Below, piece after piece: positions 7,819 through 16,807 of a stretch of DNA of 64,000 bases. A program made the position numbers and the translations under genes. The notes beneath the pieces were generated by a model, which worked only from the letters and a program-made list of their open reading frames with translations, searched no databases and was not told the origin of the DNA. The stretch covers positions 709,885 to 773,884 of the forward strand of contig NZ_QLLL01000002.1 in the NCBI RefSeq assembly GCF_003259335.1, given 5' to 3'. Numbering within the stretch: position 1 is the stretch's first letter; the number at the start of each line of letters is the position of its first letter. This DNA comes from Chitinophaga skermanii. GTDB taxonomy: Bacteria; Bacteroidota; Bacteroidia; Chitinophagales; Chitinophagaceae.

Positions 7819-10800
7819 TTAAAGTGTTAAGTTCAAACCGAAGTTATAAGTTGGCATTAATGGTAATGTTCTACCAGAACCAGAATAACCTGTAGACTCT
7901 GGATCAATACCTTGACCATTAAATGGAATGTAGAATAAGTTATCTGCTTGGAATCTTACACGTACATCATTTGCCTTGAGTTTATTCACCCATTTCTTCG
8001 GTAAGTTGTATGTTAAGCTGATGTTTCTTGCTTTAATATAAGATGCATCTGCAATCGCGTAATCACTATACAACCAATAACCGTTTCTCCAGTTGTTACC
8101 TGTTTTATCAAAGTCCCATACCAGTCTTGGAATATTTGTTGTTAATTCATCACCCGGTTTAGCCCATGCATTGTTGATACCTTTTAAGAATGTACCTGTT
8201 GGGAATGAACCATTTAAGTATGGTACTTCTGTACGCATAACATGGCCCGCATTGTATACCAACATCATAGAGAAGGTTAAACCTTTATAGCTAAGGTTGT
8301 TGATGATTGCACCACTATATACCGGCGTATAAGTACCCATGTAATGTGCAACACCTGGTGCTGTTACATTCGCTGTAGTTGGTTTACCATCTAATCCAAT
8401 GATTTGTGGTTCACCTTTGTCGGTCAAACCTGCATAATAATAACCATATAATGCATTGTAAGGATCGCCTACAACAATTGTTTTGTTCACGTTATTAACT
8501 AACTCAGAGGCTGCTTTAGCTGGGTTATCGATACGTGTAACAGTGTTCTTATTGTAAGAACTGTTCAATACGATATCCCATGTGAAATCTTTCGTTCTTA
8601 CTACCTGTCCACGAATACTTAATTCAATACCCTTGTTTCTCATAGCACCATTATTCGTGTAAGCTGTATTGAAACCAAGTGCAGGGTTCACAGACATATA
8701 AGCTAACAAGTCGTCACTTTTCTTATCATAAAACTCCACAGAACCACTCAACCTATTGCGCAAGGTTGCAAAATCGAAACCGATGTTAGATGTAGCTGTT
8801 CTTTCCCAGCGTAAGTTCGGGTTAGCTGGGCTGCCAATTGAACCACCCATGTTACCAGTCAATCCATTTACACCATAGCTAGCTACCAAATAAGGAGCTG
8901 CGTTCTTAGCTACGTTACCGTTCACACCGTAAGAAGCACGCACTTTCAACATATCCAACCACTCGATATCTTTCATAAAGTCTTCCTTACTCAACATCCA
9001 ACCGGCACCAACTGACCATAAAGGACGGTATTGGTAGCTTGGATTTGTACCGAATAAGTTTGATAAATCGAAACGCATACTACCACTTAACATGTATTTA
9101 TCGTTGTAAGTGTAACCAGCGTTACCATAATATGAAATGAAACGGTTAATTCTTTCACTGAAGGAAGTCATGGTACCAGCTCCAATTGAACCACGTACGC
9201 CGTTCAAACCAACTATACCTTGCGATAAAGTTTGCGTGTTAATAGGCATGTATGACATGGTTAATGGATCATAACCAAATACCGCTGAATAATCACGGTT
9301 TGTTTTCACCTCTCTAGCTTCAAAACCTAAAATACCGGTGAGTTCGTGTTTATTATTGAAGTTTTTATTTACGTTCAATTGGTTACGGAAGGTATAACCG
9401 CGTGTTTGGTTATTGTTAGTACGGAAGCTATTACCGACTGGCAAATTCCATACAACAGCACCCGTAGTAGGGTTCAAAGAAGTAAATGAGTTCAATAGAT
9501 GACGCATCGCATACGACTCTACATTTACCAATTGTTCACCTTTACTGTTATTACGCTCGTATTGGAACATCGACTCGGCCGTTAACCAAGAAGTGATACG
9601 AGCATTAATTTTACCATACATACGTGTTTGCAAACCTCTAATAGTTGCTAAGTTGTATGACATTTCCTTTTCAGGATTTCTATACAAATCGAACAAACCA
9701 TATTTAGGGTAGTTCGTACGATCGTTCAAGGAACGGTTCCAACGTAAGTTACCCATGTTACCATTTTCATCGATGATCGATTCGAATGGCAATTGCGCGT
9801 TAATATAATCCGTTGCACTAACACCATCAGGACCAGGCGATTTCTCATCTTGGTAGCTCATGAACGCGCCAACTTCTGCTTTCAACCATTTGTTAACGGT
9901 TACAGCATTACGGATATTTAAGTTCAATGACTTAGCATTATCGTTTGTGCTATACGCTTGGTCGTTTCTGAAAGTAGCAGAGAACATAAAGTTGTTATAC
10001 GCCGTAGCATTACCAATAGATAAGTTGAACTGTTGGTTTTGCTTAGGACGCATTAAACGATCCATAATTTGGTCATTATACACGTTCTGGCCACGCATTA
10101 CATTTAATTGTTGATCAGCTTGTTCGCGTGTAATTTTACCTTCGCCTACTTGGAATAAAAGATCCATTGCAGGGTTTACGATCGCACCTTCACGGTAAGT
10201 AGCAATTGCACCAGCCGGGTTAGCTTTGATCAAAGTATTATTATCGTACCAGCTAGTTAATACATCGATGTATTCGCTAGAGTTGGTCCTTTTTAAATAG
10301 TCGAGGTCGTATTTAGGTGTAACAGCATAATCTGCACTGAAAGAGATTTGAGTTTTACCCACTTTCGCTTTCTTCGTAGTGATAACGATTACACCGTTTG
10401 CAGCTCTAGCACCATATATGGAAGCAGCTGCTGCATCTTTCAATACCGTGATATTCTCAATGTCTTCCGGGTTAATATTCGGAATAGCATCTACGAATGT
10501 ACCGTTCAAGTTATAGTAAGAGTTTTCTACCGGGAAACCATCAATTACATACAAAGGTGTTTTAGTAGCGTTGAATGAACTAATACCACGTACATTGATA
10601 TCTCCTTTGTACGATGTAACACCAGGTAAGTTACCTTCCAATACTTGTGCTAAGCTCGATACACGACGCTTTTCTAAGTCTTTAGACGTTACAGTAGAGA
10701 AAGCACCAGTCACACGTTCTTTCGTTAAAGTTTGGTAACCAGTAACAACTACTTCATTTAACAAACGGCTTTTCATAGTAATCGTCATCATATCCGATTC

Positions 10801-11379
10801 TCCTAATAAAACACGTGTGCGTTCCATACCTGTGTAGTTAAATACAAGCGCAGTAGTGGTTGCAGGAACAGTAATCGTATAAGTACCCATGTTATTCGTA
10901 GTAGCAAAAGCTTTACCGCCTTCTACTTGGATAACTACACCTGGTAATGCGTTACGACTTTCATCGTACACAACACCACGGATTGTACGGGTATTTTCTT
11001 GTTGGTTGGTTTCTGATGCCGCATTAGGAGAAGTGAGGGTACTGTTTACAACTTCATTCTTCTTACGTGCAACAATCGTGTAATGATTTTTGTCTACATA
11101 CAAAAACAGTAAATCGTTTGGATATAAAATGCTCTTTAAAACGTCCTCTACAGGTTTTGTTTTAACTGCATTTACATCCACTGCCGTTGTTTTGTTGGCG
11201 ATGAGCACGCCTTCATACATAAAAGTAGTGCCATAAACTTTACTTACCTGGTCGAGTGCTTCTTTTAAAGGCACTGCTTTACCCGCGCTTTTCTTTTGAG
11301 CGCTAGCAAATGAACAGGTGAAAAGCAGTACGCATAGGTACAGTAAGCCCCTTAGGCTTTGCCTTGTGCAATTCCTCAT
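7819..11379 (-). CDS. SusC/RagA TonB-linked outer-membrane transporter with N-terminal STN signalling domain (system 1)
   Basis: 1186 residues. A signal peptide ends near FASAQ. A secretin/TonB short N-terminal (STN) domain spans about 35-105, a carboxypeptidase-regulatory-like domain about 131-205 (TIRGVVYDESRNALPGVVI), the LNEVVVTGY box is at about 207, the plug contains LYVIDGFPV and VLKDAAAASIYGARAANGVI (about 312-331), and the barrel runs to a terminal Phe-Gly-Leu-Asn-Leu-Thr-Leu. The STN domain is what contacts an inner-membrane FecR anti-sigma factor, and a FecR gene lies 23 bases upstream, so this importer is also the surface sensor of its own expression. It forms a complex with the downstream SusD. 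Confidence 0.94.
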   Translation of the reverse strand: MRNCTRQSLRGLLYLCVLLFTCSFASAQKKSAGKAVPLKEALDQVSKVYGTTFMYEGVLIANKTTAVDVNAVKTKPVEDVLKSILYPNDLLFLYVDKNHYTIVARKKNEVVNSTLTSPNAASETNQQENTRTIRGVVYDESRNALPGVVIQVEGGKAFATTNNMGTYTITVPATTTALVFNYTGMERTRVLLGESDMMTITMKSRLLNEVVVTGYQTLTKERVTGAFSTVTSKDLEKRRVSSLAQVLEGNLPGVTSYKGDINVRGISSFNATKTPLYVIDGFPVENSYYNLNGTFVDAIPNINPEDIENITVLKDAAAASIYGARAANGVIVITTKKAKVGKTQISFSADYAVTPKYDLDYLKRTNSSEYIDVLTSWYDNNTLIKANPAGAIATYREGAIVNPAMDLLFQVGEGKITREQADQQLNVMRGQNVYNDQIMDRLMRPKQNQQFNLSIGNATAYNNFMFSATFRNDQAYSTNDNAKSLNLNIRNAVTVNKWLKAEVGAFMSYQDEKSPGPDGVSATDYINAQLPFESIIDENGNMGNLRWNRSLNDRTNYPKYGLFDLYRNPEKEMSYNLATIRGLQTRMYGKINARITSWLTAESMFQYERNNSKGEQLVNVESYAMRHLLNSFTSLNPTTGAVVWNLPVGNSFRTNNNQTRGYTFRNQLNVNKNFNNKHELTGILGFEAREVKTNRDYSAVFGYDPLTMSYMPINTQTLSQGIVGLNGVRGSIGAGTMTSFSERINRFISYYGNAGYTYNDKYMLSGSMRFDLSNLFGTNPSYQYRPLWSVGAGWMLSKEDFMKDIEWLDMLKVRASYGVNGNVAKNAAPYLVASYGVNGLTGNMGGSIGSPANPNLRWERTATSNIGFDFATLRNRLSGSVEFYDKKSDDLLAYMSVNPALGFNTAYTNNGAMRNKGIELSIRGQVVRTKDFTWDIVLNSSYNKNTVTRIDNPAKAASELVNNVNKTIVVGDPYNALYGYYYAGLTDKGEPQIIGLDGKPTTANVTAPGVAHYMGTYTPVYSGAIINNLSYKGLTFSMMLVYNAGHVMRTEVPYLNGSFPTGTFLKGINNAWAKPGDELTTNIPRLVWDFDKTGNNWRNGYWLYSDYAIADASYIKARNISLTYNLPKKWVNKLKANDVRVRFQADNLFYIPFNGQGIDPESTGYSGSGRTLPLMPTYNFGLNLTL

Positions 11380-11402
11380 TGATCTTGGTTTTAAAATACT
11401 CG

Positions 11403-12425
11403 TTAATACCCTACCTGGCCATTGTTCATAAAGACCAGTGTGTCGTTGTTTCTGCGGATGGTTACATTTAGTATTGTAGATAATTCAAACAATACGTTGT
11501 TCACGTTTTTAAGCGATAATGTTCCATCGATGGTTCTGTCGGCAATGGATGAGTCTTGCAAAACGACGGTAAAACCGTACATGTCGTGCAACGTCTCAAT
11601 TATATTTTTAACGGTGGTTTGTTTGAGTTGCATTTTTTGGTCGCGCCAAGCGAGTGCTACATTCTTATCGGTAGGCACTTTTACGAGTACGAGGTTCTCT
11701 GTATTGTAACGCGCCATTTCATTAGGGGCGAGGATAACGGGCTGTTTATCCTTCCCAGTTACACGCACTTTCCCCGATTCTAGGAATACTTCGGTGAGGT
11801 TGCGACGGTTTTTAACGTTGAAGATGGTACCTAGTACTTCTACACGTAAGTTGCCGGCATGCACCGTAAAGGGAGCAGCAGCATAGTTGTAGCCAGGCTT
11901 CACGCAGAAAAGTGCTTCCCCTTTCAAGTACACTTCGCGGTTATCGCTATTCCATTCGCCGTAGGTTAGTTCGGAATACGAATTAAGCAATACGGTGGTG
12001 GAATCGGGCAATGTTACCAGTAATTGCTTACCATACTCGGTAGCAAAACGTTGTTCTTTAGCCGGTTTTAGGAGGAACCAAGTGCCTACAGCCAATAGAG
12101 GTGCGATAACGGCAGCAGCATACCACCAGCGCTTACGGCTGTTGATGCGTGGCATATCGTTATATACCAATTGTTGTTGTAATGCTTGTTGGATGTTATC
12201 CCAAGTAGCCGACTTAACAGCGGAGGGTACAGGAATACGTTCTAATTGGTAAATGCATAACAAAAGTTCGCGGGCTTGTTGCATAGCCGCTAGGTTAGGT
12301 GGCGATTGCTGCTGCCATTGCTCCCAAAAAGCATTATCGGCAGGTTTCGCATCACGCACCCACGCTAAGAAGTTCGCATCTTCTAAGAAATCGTCTTTTG
12401 TGTATAGTTGATAGTTCCTTTCCAA
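11403..12425 (-). CDS. FecR-family anti-sigma factor (system 1)
   Basis: 340 residues. A cytoplasmic N-terminal segment (about 1-100, FLAWVRDAKP, FWEQWQQ) would bind the sigma factor; one membrane helix follows RKRWWYAAAVIAPLLAVGTW (about 101-121). The periplasmic FecR domain (FATEYGKQLLVTLPDSTTVLLNS, then LKGEALFCV) and a C-terminal DUF4974/STN-like domain (TTVKNIIETLHDMYGF) complete the usual Bacteroidota layout. It passes the signal from the STN-carrying SusC to the ECF sigma factor. It is first in the FecR-SusC-SusD operon; its sigma gene is divergent across a 267-base gap. Confidence 0.93.
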   Translation of the reverse strand: MERNYQLYTKDDFLEDANFLAWVRDAKPADNAFWEQWQQQSPPNLAAMQQARELLLCIYQLERIPVPSAVKSATWDNIQQALQQQLVYNDMPRINSRKRWWYAAAVIAPLLAVGTWFLLKPAKEQRFATEYGKQLLVTLPDSTTVLLNSYSELTYGEWNSDNREVYLKGEALFCVKPGYNYAAAPFTVHAGNLRVEVLGTIFNVKNRRNLTEVFLESGKVRVTGKDKQPVILAPNEMARYNTENLVLVKVPTDKNVALAWRDQKMQLKQTTVKNIIETLHDMYGFTVVLQDSSIADRTIDGTLSLKNVNNVLFELSTILNVTIRRNNDTLVFMNNGQVGY

Positions 12426-12692
12426 TTACAATAGTTCCATTATATCCACAATCTGCCGTCATAGGAAGTAACCATTTTTCTCCCCCGTGCATATATAGAA
12501 CACAAGGAATTTGCAAAACACCCCACTTTTTTTGACTTTTTTTAAAAATATTTTTGATATATTTTTAATCTGGTTGTTAACATTAGGTTATAACTTAAGA
12601 AAGATTTTATATTTAAAAATCCTTATGCAAAAACAGGTATAAGGGTGCGACTCTACTTTTTTTTGTAATTTTAAACCGTAGAAGTTGGTTAC

Positions 12693-13319
12693 ATGGACAG
12701 TTCATCTACGCCCGACAGTACACTCTGGGCGCATCTTTTAGGGGGAGATTCAAATGCATTTGCTACGATTTATGATCGGTATTTCGACCGCTTGTACGAG
12801 TATGCCATGCGCTTACATCCCGAGGAAGATGTTGTAAAAGATGTATTGCAAGAATTATTTATTAAGCTGTGGACCAACCGCGATAACTTAAGTACAACTG
12901 TAGATGTACGCCCCTATTTATTTGTTTCTTTACGGGGCACCTTGTATAACCGCCTCCGCCCAAGAAGGAATGTTACCGTGGTTTCCTTAGACCAAGACGA
13001 GCATGACTTCATAGCACACTTCTCCTCTTCTTCCGAACAAAACCTTATTAACCGCGAGCAAGACCAAGCACAACAGCAAAAATTACTGCAAGCCCTTAAC
13101 CAGCTCAATCCTAGGCAGAAGGAAATGATCTACTTACGGTATTTCGAAGAGTTGGATTATGAACAAATCGCAGATGTATTAAATATTTCTGTGAAGGGTG
13201 CATATAAGCTCTCGGCCCGGGCCTTAAAAAATCTCCGGGATATTTTAGGCGTTTCTACCGGGGTGCTCATTGTTATGTTGGCAGCTTACAAACCTTTGCT
13301 GAAAACATGTGCCGTCTAA
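12693..13319 (+). CDS. ECF RNA polymerase sigma factor, Bacteroidetes FecR-linked type
   Basis: 208 residues. Sigma region 2 is at about 25-60 (YDRYFDRLYEYAMRL, then DVLQELFIKLW), and region 4 at about 135-180 (LNPRQKEMIYLRYFEELDYEQIADVLNIS) has the helix-turn-helix. A hydrophobic tail (GVLIVMLAAY) closes the protein, as in many family members. It should direct transcription of the divergent FecR-SusC-SusD operon when released by FecR. The usual order is sigma and fecR in tandem; here they are back to back, so both could be driven from the same 267-base control region. Confidence 0.93.
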   Translation: MDSSSTPDSTLWAHLLGGDSNAFATIYDRYFDRLYEYAMRLHPEEDVVKDVLQELFIKLWTNRDNLSTTVDVRPYLFVSLRGTLYNRLRPRRNVTVVSLDQDEHDFIAHFSSSSEQNLINREQDQAQQQKLLQALNQLNPRQKEMIYLRYFEELDYEQIADVLNISVKGAYKLSARALKNLRDILGVSTGVLIVMLAAYKPLLKTCAV

Positions 13320-13600
13320 AACACGGGTAACAAATTCACAATAAGACATATATATATTTTAGGTTGCGAAACATTTTTACAATTTTTCGTCCACCGGGGC
13401 ATTTACATTTGCCCTGCCCATGGGTAAATGCCCATGGTAAAAATGAATTCGAATCATGCATATCTACAGGTTTGATCACTCGCTTCTCCTTCCGCCGATA
13501 AGCTTTCAATATCACACCTTGCCTCGCATTCATTTTTTATCACAAAAGAACAACGTCATTTCTTCATAGCGTTACCACTTCACCTAACAGCGCTTTTCTA

Positions 13601-13865
13601 CAAAAAAATTGCCATCCTCTACATCGTTATCATGTAAAAGGATGGCAATTCATTATTGCTATTATTTAACTAAGCTGCTATGGGCAACCGTTTCATTTCC
13701 TACAAAACGAAACACGTAAAATTCTATTGTATCAATAAAACCTTTGGGGAAAAATTATGACAATAACATTCACATGATCTTACGTAGAAAAACCTTTGCT
13801 ACTGCCGGATTTGTAATAACTACCGGCCAAATGTAGAGTTGGCAGAGGTTACAAAACAATTAAGG
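13601..13865 (-). ncRNA. Candidate structured small RNA with own promoter and terminator
   Basis: The transcript is inferred to start about 6 bases after the TACCTTTG element and end in a terminator. The terminator is a perfect 12-bp stem (AATTGCCATCCT with its complement, 13608-13650) followed on the minus strand by seven Ts. In between are further helices: AACCT/AGGTT plus CTGCC/GGCAG (13791-13850), a competing GCCGG/CCGGC pair, TATTG-ATA-CAATA and GTTTC/GAAAC. A 30-codon open end (stop at 13666, containing IEFYVFRFVGNE) lies within it without a start codon, so a decayed gene end is an alternative. I do not recognise a known RNA family. Confidence 0.4.
13608..13650 (-). terminator. Intrinsic terminator downstream of the AraC gene / candidate RNA
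   Basis: A 12-bp perfect inverted repeat (arms 13608-13619 and 13639-13650), followed in the minus direction by TTTTTTT. It can end both the candidate small RNA and read-through from the AraC gene. Confidence 0.8.
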
Positions 13866-13870
13866 TGGTG

Positions 13871-13878
13871 CAAAGGTA
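13871..13878 (-). promoter_or_regulatory. TAnnTTTG promoter element (minus strand)
   Basis: TACCTTTG on the minus strand matches the Bacteroidota primary-sigma -7 consensus TAnnTTTG exactly, followed by CACC. It lies 42 bases beyond the AraC stop codon and points into the non-coding stretch. The -33 region is only T-rich, with no clear TTG. Confidence 0.5.
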
Positions 13879-13919
13879 GAACCCCTAACATGATAAAAAT
13901 AGTAAAAATGTTACCATTT

Positions 13920-14750
13920 TTATAAATATAACCAACTTACCTCCCCTGCCGGGTCAAATGATATTTGCTGAAAGAAGGCTTTCGGCGTTTTACCTGTTAG
14001 TTGTTTAAAGTCTTTAATAAAGTGCGATTGGTCGAAGAAGTTTAGATCGTACGACAAATGTGTTAACCTTTCATGCTGCTTACCTTGTAAGCGCTTACCC
14101 AATGCTTCGCGGAAACGGTGGATTTTTCGGAACTCAGAAGGCGACTTGCCAATATGTATATCAAAATGTTTATTGATCGTTTTACGGCTCATTTTATACT
14201 TTTCTACCAACCATGCCACACTCACTTGTTCATCACTAGAAGAAAGATCATCCACCATCTTACCTAAAAAAGGATGGTAAAAGGATTTTAATTTCGATAA
14301 CCAGTAACGTTCCAATAGCTCAATTTTACGATGCACATCTTTTTCCTGCAACACTTCTTCCATTGCTTGGAGATAGCCTGGGTAAGGCTCAAATGTTGTA
14401 AAATGTGGGCCGGTATAGTCGGCTAAATCATGCTCTAAGAAAGCGTTCAAGCCCAACGGTTTAAAGTATATCGTGGCTTCATTAATTCTTCCCCGGCATT
14501 CGATATGTAACGGGCGGTAGTAATGGCAAATTAAAGTCGACATTACACCGCGTGCCTCATCGTATTCATACACTTCCTTACCATCTACTTGCGATAGTTT
14601 TCCATGTAACGAAACCGACAAAATGCTTTCATTCCGGGGGAAGGTTAAGTAATTAGTTTGTACAGCAGGGTCGCTTTCCGTGAGAAAGTAGTAGCCCGAT
14701 ATGTAACGCTTCAGTGTCTTGTTTAATGGTTTGAAGAATTGAATGTCCAT
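13920..14750 (-). CDS. AraC-family transcriptional regulator
   Basis: 276 residues. The N-terminal about 165 residues are an uncharacterised sensor-type domain common in Bacteroidota AraC proteins (FFKPLNKTLKRYISGYYFL start). The C-terminal about 100 residues carry the two helix-turn-helix motifs: VAWLVEKYKMSRKTINKHFD, and YDLNFFDQSHFIKDFKQLTGKTPKAF, with the family end signature. No membrane helix or receiver domain is seen. Ligand and target are unknown; it is separated by 141 bases from a second AraC gene in the same direction, from which it is clearly diverged. Confidence 0.88.
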   Translation of the reverse strand: MDIQFFKPLNKTLKRYISGYYFLTESDPAVQTNYLTFPRNESILSVSLHGKLSQVDGKEVYEYDEARGVMSTLICHYYRPLHIECRGRINEATIYFKPLGLNAFLEHDLADYTGPHFTTFEPYPGYLQAMEEVLQEKDVHRKIELLERYWLSKLKSFYHPFLGKMVDDLSSSDEQVSVAWLVEKYKMSRKTINKHFDIHIGKSPSEFRKIHRFREALGKRLQGKQHERLTHLSYDLNFFDQSHFIKDFKQLTGKTPKAFFQQISFDPAGEVSWLYL

Positions 14751-14891
14751 TCCACGTAGTTTAACAAATGCTTTTAATGGAAACTTTGTACTAAAACGAC
14801 ATTTTTTTTCGCAACGTTTATTTCCCTGCCAATATATTTTTTCCAGCCCTCTGCATGCGGCCGTGGGTATTGCGTTTGAAGATAATAAAAA

Positions 14892-15701
14892 TTATGCGGA
14901 ATGTAGTTTTGTGGGGGCGTACCCAAATTTCTTTTTAAAGGCAAATGAGAAGTGTGACAGGTCTTCAAAACCCACTTCCATGAATACATCCGTAGGCTTT
15001 TGCTGCTTTTCGGCCAAGTAGTAATGTGCAAGCTCCAATCTTCTTTCCATGATCCATCGTTGCGGCGTGGTTTGAAAGGTTTTCTTGAAGTCGCGGTTGA
15101 AGGTTGATAAGCTACGACCGGTTAGGTATCCGAATTTCTCCATAGGCATATTAAACATATAGTTCTTCTCCATGAAATCAATCAAATCCACTTTACCGGG
15201 TTCATCAAAATTGGCCAACAGGTGATCGATACTGGGGTCAATTTCCCGCAAAATGCTAATCGCTTCCGTAATCTTCAACGATGCAATGTTGGCCGGGAAA
15301 GTACCAGCAACATCAAAATAAGGTACTACCGATGCCAGGCAGCTTTCTAATAAAGGATGTTGATGGAAGTGATAGATCTTACGTTCCGGCCGCAATTTTA
15401 CCCTCAGCTCGATATGTTGGTAGAATTGTTTCAAACGCTCTACTGATAAGTGCATGACTACCGTTTTATGAGGTAGGCCATCGCTGGGGTAATTAATGAC
15501 TGTAGCCAGTAGATTCCGGGGAATGAGGAATATATCGCCAGCTTTGAAATGGAACGTTGCACCAGGCTGAATAATCTTCGTTCTCCCGGAAATAAACCAC
15601 ACGAGCATATGGTCGTCGAACATCAAATCCGATTTGAAAAGCTTGTCTTCGTAGCAAGACAACTTAATTTCCTGCGTGAGATATTTCGAAACGTGTTCCA
15701 T
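14892..15701 (-). CDS. AraC-family transcriptional regulator (cupin-type N-terminus)
   Basis: 269 residues. The N-terminal about 100 residues resemble the AraC-binding cupin fold (MLVWFISGRTKI, FHFKAGDIFLIP), which binds a small effector. The C-terminal HTH pair (FGYLTGRSLSTFNRDFKKTF and VGFEDLSHFSFAFKKKFGYAP) is canonical. The start codon lies two bases after the stop of the upstream SDR gene, so the two are co-transcribed and the regulator probably controls the SDR and itself. The effector cannot be read from the sequence. Confidence 0.88.
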   Translation of the reverse strand: MEHVSKYLTQEIKLSCYEDKLFKSDLMFDDHMLVWFISGRTKIIQPGATFHFKAGDIFLIPRNLLATVINYPSDGLPHKTVVMHLSVERLKQFYQHIELRVKLRPERKIYHFHQHPLLESCLASVVPYFDVAGTFPANIASLKITEAISILREIDPSIDHLLANFDEPGKVDLIDFMEKNYMFNMPMEKFGYLTGRSLSTFNRDFKKTFQTTPQRWIMERRLELAHYYLAEKQQKPTDVFMEVGFEDLSHFSFAFKKKFGYAPTKLHSA

Positions 15702-15703
15702 TG

Positions 15704-16723
15704 TTATAAAGATACGAATTGAAAACCCAATACACGTTCACTCCATTCCCATAGGCGTTTAGCACTATTTTCGTTCAAAGAATATGGCTGCACCCCGCGA
15801 ATCGTAGCAGGCTCATCAAACTTATGTTCAATTTGTCCTAAATCCAATTCCGCCACATCAGCATCTTCACAATACACCCCACCAATATGATTCAATAGGG
15901 GGCTTGTGGCGCACCAAACCGTAGTAGCAGCACCTTGGTCGAGTGTTTTGAGGCGGGCAGCCACTTCGGGCTTAATCACCCCGTTTGTATCGTGTGTGCC
16001 CATTTGGATGAATAAGTCGATAGGCTCTTCCCGGCCAAGCTCGGTACCTAGTACTGAACCAGGATGCAAAACATAAGCACGCACGTTAGAAGCCTGCGCG
16101 CGGCGGTCGAGTTCGACAGTGAATAGGTTTAAAGCGGTTTTTGATTGGCCATAGCCTGTAAGCGTAAAGTAATCGCGCTGTTCGAAGTTAAGGTCGTTAA
16201 AATCGATATCTGCCATTTGGTGGCCATAAGAAGATACATTCACCACCCTTGCTCCGTTAGCAGCCTTTAAAGCGGGGAATAAGCGGGCGGTGAGTTGAAA
16301 TGCACCGAGGTAATTGGTGGCGAGTTGTGATTCGATACCTTTCGAATTCTTTCGTAATGGTACCCACATAATCCCAGCATTGTTAATGAGCAAATGTAAT
16401 GGCCTATTCGACGCGAGGAAATGTGCTGCAAAAGCATCTACAGAAGCCGGTTCCATTAAATCCAATGCCGCAAATTCTACATTCGGAACATCTGCCAAGT
16501 TTCTCTTTGCCTTCTCTGTATCCCGGGCCGCTACAATTACATGCGCACCGGCCGACACCAACGTTTTCACGGTTTCCAAGCCAATACCGGCATTACCACC
16601 TGTAACAATCGCTAGTGTATTATGTAGTTGAATGTTTTGGATAACATCCCATGTAGTACTGGATGCTGAAAAGCCTGAGCCCAAAGGGTGTTGCAAGGCG
16701 CCATTGTAGTTAGTTTGTATCAT
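15704..16723 (-). CDS. Short-chain dehydrogenase/reductase (retinol-dehydrogenase/protochlorophyllide-reductase-like)
   Basis: 339 residues, a classical SDR with an about 35-residue N-terminal extension. The Rossmann motif TGGNAGIG is at 41-48, NNAG at 114-117, the catalytic Ser is in VVNVSSYG (about 164), and YGQSK gives Tyr191 and Lys195. AARD after strand 2 suggests NADP(H) preference. The substrate is unknown; such proteins reduce aldehydes or ketones in the cytoplasm. It is first in a two-gene unit with an AraC regulator two bases downstream. Confidence 0.88.
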   Translation of the reverse strand: MIQTNYNGALQHPLGSGFSASSTTWDVIQNIQLHNTLAIVTGGNAGIGLETVKTLVSAGAHVIVAARDTEKAKRNLADVPNVEFAALDLMEPASVDAFAAHFLASNRPLHLLINNAGIMWVPLRKNSKGIESQLATNYLGAFQLTARLFPALKAANGARVVNVSSYGHQMADIDFNDLNFEQRDYFTLTGYGQSKTALNLFTVELDRRAQASNVRAYVLHPGSVLGTELGREEPIDLFIQMGTHDTNGVIKPEVAARLKTLDQGAATTVWCATSPLLNHIGGVYCEDADVAELDLGQIEHKFDEPATIRGVQPYSLNENSAKRLWEWSERVLGFQFVSL

Positions 16724-16807
16724 GATTATTAAGTTTTGTGATACAAAGCTAGTAACAAGGTTTTAGGGCGACTTTGCTGTGGCTGTCAAATTACTTTGTT
16801 GGGAACG

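Larger units (their letters stand above)
13320..13919. other. 600-base intergenic region, mostly non-coding
   Basis: Between the sigma factor and the AraC gene no convincing protein gene is visible. A short palindrome-rich patch repeats TGCCCATGG at about 13418-13437. The half nearest the AraC gene holds the candidate small RNA listed separately. A 65-codon minus-strand frame at 13336-13533 has no family resemblance or start context and is left out. Confidence 0.5.

Noticed and set aside
13336..13533. 65-codon minus-strand frame after the sigma gene
   Set aside because: No family match, no start context, composition unlike neighbours; overlaps palindromic sequence.
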